A stretch of 64,000 nucleotides of DNA from Betaproteobacteria bacterium (GTDB lineage: Bacteria; Pseudomonadota; Gammaproteobacteria; Burkholderiales; Thiobacillaceae): NCBI GenBank assembly GCA_016873935.1, contig VGVT01000006.1, positions 1 to 64,000 on the forward strand. Direction: 5' to 3'. The translations under genes were made by a program, and so were the position numbers. The notes beneath the pieces were generated by a model, which did not search any database, was not told the origin of the DNA, and saw only the letters and a program-made list of their open reading frames with translations. The first letter of the stretch is position 1; every line of letters starts with the position of its first letter. Of the stretch, positions 63,874 through 64,000 are shown one piece after another.

Positions 63874-64000
63874 ATGCGCCACCTGCTTGCCCTGTTCATG
63901 ATGCTGTGCACCGGCGCCGCCCTGGCCGCCGGCATTCCCGATCCCGTGGTGGTGAAGGTGAATGACCGCGTCCACGCCCTGATCGGCCCCATGGAATTCC
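63874..64000 (+). CDS. Start of a probable metallo-beta-lactamase-fold protein (cut by window end)
   Basis: The 42 visible residues begin MRHLLALFMMLCTGAALAAG, a signal peptide with cleavage after LAA. PDPVVVKVNDRVHALIGPME follows, which matches the start of exported MBL-fold metallo-hydrolases, where the next segment would hold the HxHxDH zinc motif. That motif lies outside the window, so the assignment is tentative. Confidence 0.5.
   Translation, partial: MRHLLALFMMLCTGAALAAGIPDPVVVKVNDRVHALIGPMEF

Overview
The window looks like the chromosome of a high-GC betaproteobacterium, most likely of the Rhodocyclales/Nitrosomonadales type. This rests on gene content and order from memory of the families: smg-dprA-lysM-def-fmt-htpX, rsmB-DUF4390-ntrY-ntrX-trkA-trkH, hemA-prfA-prmC, and a PEP-CTERM/PrsT extracellular-protein system typical of floc- or biofilm-forming betaproteobacteria. 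No rRNA gene is present to confirm it. Most coding DNA is visibly GC-rich; the first 7.6 kb contains clearly more AT-rich stretches.

Region 1 (1-7677) is accessory DNA next to the 3' end of a tRNA-Ala(CGC) gene. From left to right it holds the end of an IS256-type insertion sequence that has cut a gene, a divergent regulatory region with CGTTCGG palindromes, an Xre repressor plus ImmA/IrrE-type metallopeptidase, an unknown helical-repeat protein, and a tightly coupled operon (small ORF, DUF2924, large serine recombinase, ParB/KorB-like HTH protein) whose genes overlap by ATGA. Two AT-rich cargo genes follow: an unknown protein and an alpha/beta hydrolase.

Region 2 (7678-15556) is core: tRNA-Ala, lgt, ilvD, a palindromic repeat element, a small membrane protein, an aldose-1-epimerase-like mutarotase, hemA, prfA and prmC. 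Region 3 (15591-18659) is the most unusual locus. A PqqD-like protein, an HprK-related kinase and a nucleotidyltransferase sit in overlapping frames (an 'HPr-rel-A' type cassette), followed by a separate gene for a small exported protein behind a well-formed sigma-54 promoter. The same promoter architecture occurs before the PEP-CTERM protein gene at 51.6 kb, which suggests a shared regulon.

Region 4 (18679-28270, minus strand) holds fbp and then a run of genes read mpl, mlaE-like permease, ABC ATPase, mlaD-like, PqiC-like lipoprotein, YqiA esterase, RNase II-family enzyme and TonB-like protein. A 168-bp element with inverted terminal repeats lies between the ATPase and mlaD. Region 5 (28373-37577, plus) has a diguanylate cyclase, rsmB, a DUF4390 protein, the NtrY/NtrX two-component pair and the TrkA/TrkH potassium system. 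Region 6 (37552-43581, minus) holds a GGDEF-EAL protein, a PhnD-like binding protein and uvrD. Region 7 (43690-50178) holds a MoaD-like protein, lnt, selD, an alanine-glyoxylate-type aminotransferase, fdxA, trxA and rho. Region 8 (50370-60192, minus) holds a receiver-like protein, a PEP-CTERM protein, prsT, topB, smg, dprA and a LysM protein. Region 9 (60304-64000, plus) holds def, fmt, htpX, a small exported protein and the start of a probable metallo-beta-lactamase-fold protein.

A recurrent genome-scale structure is a set of intergenic hairpins built from inverted arrays of 7-base repeats (hemA/prfA, ntrX/trkA, aminotransferase/fdxA, def/fmt). Each locus has its own heptamer sequence, and the arrays often run into stop or start codons.
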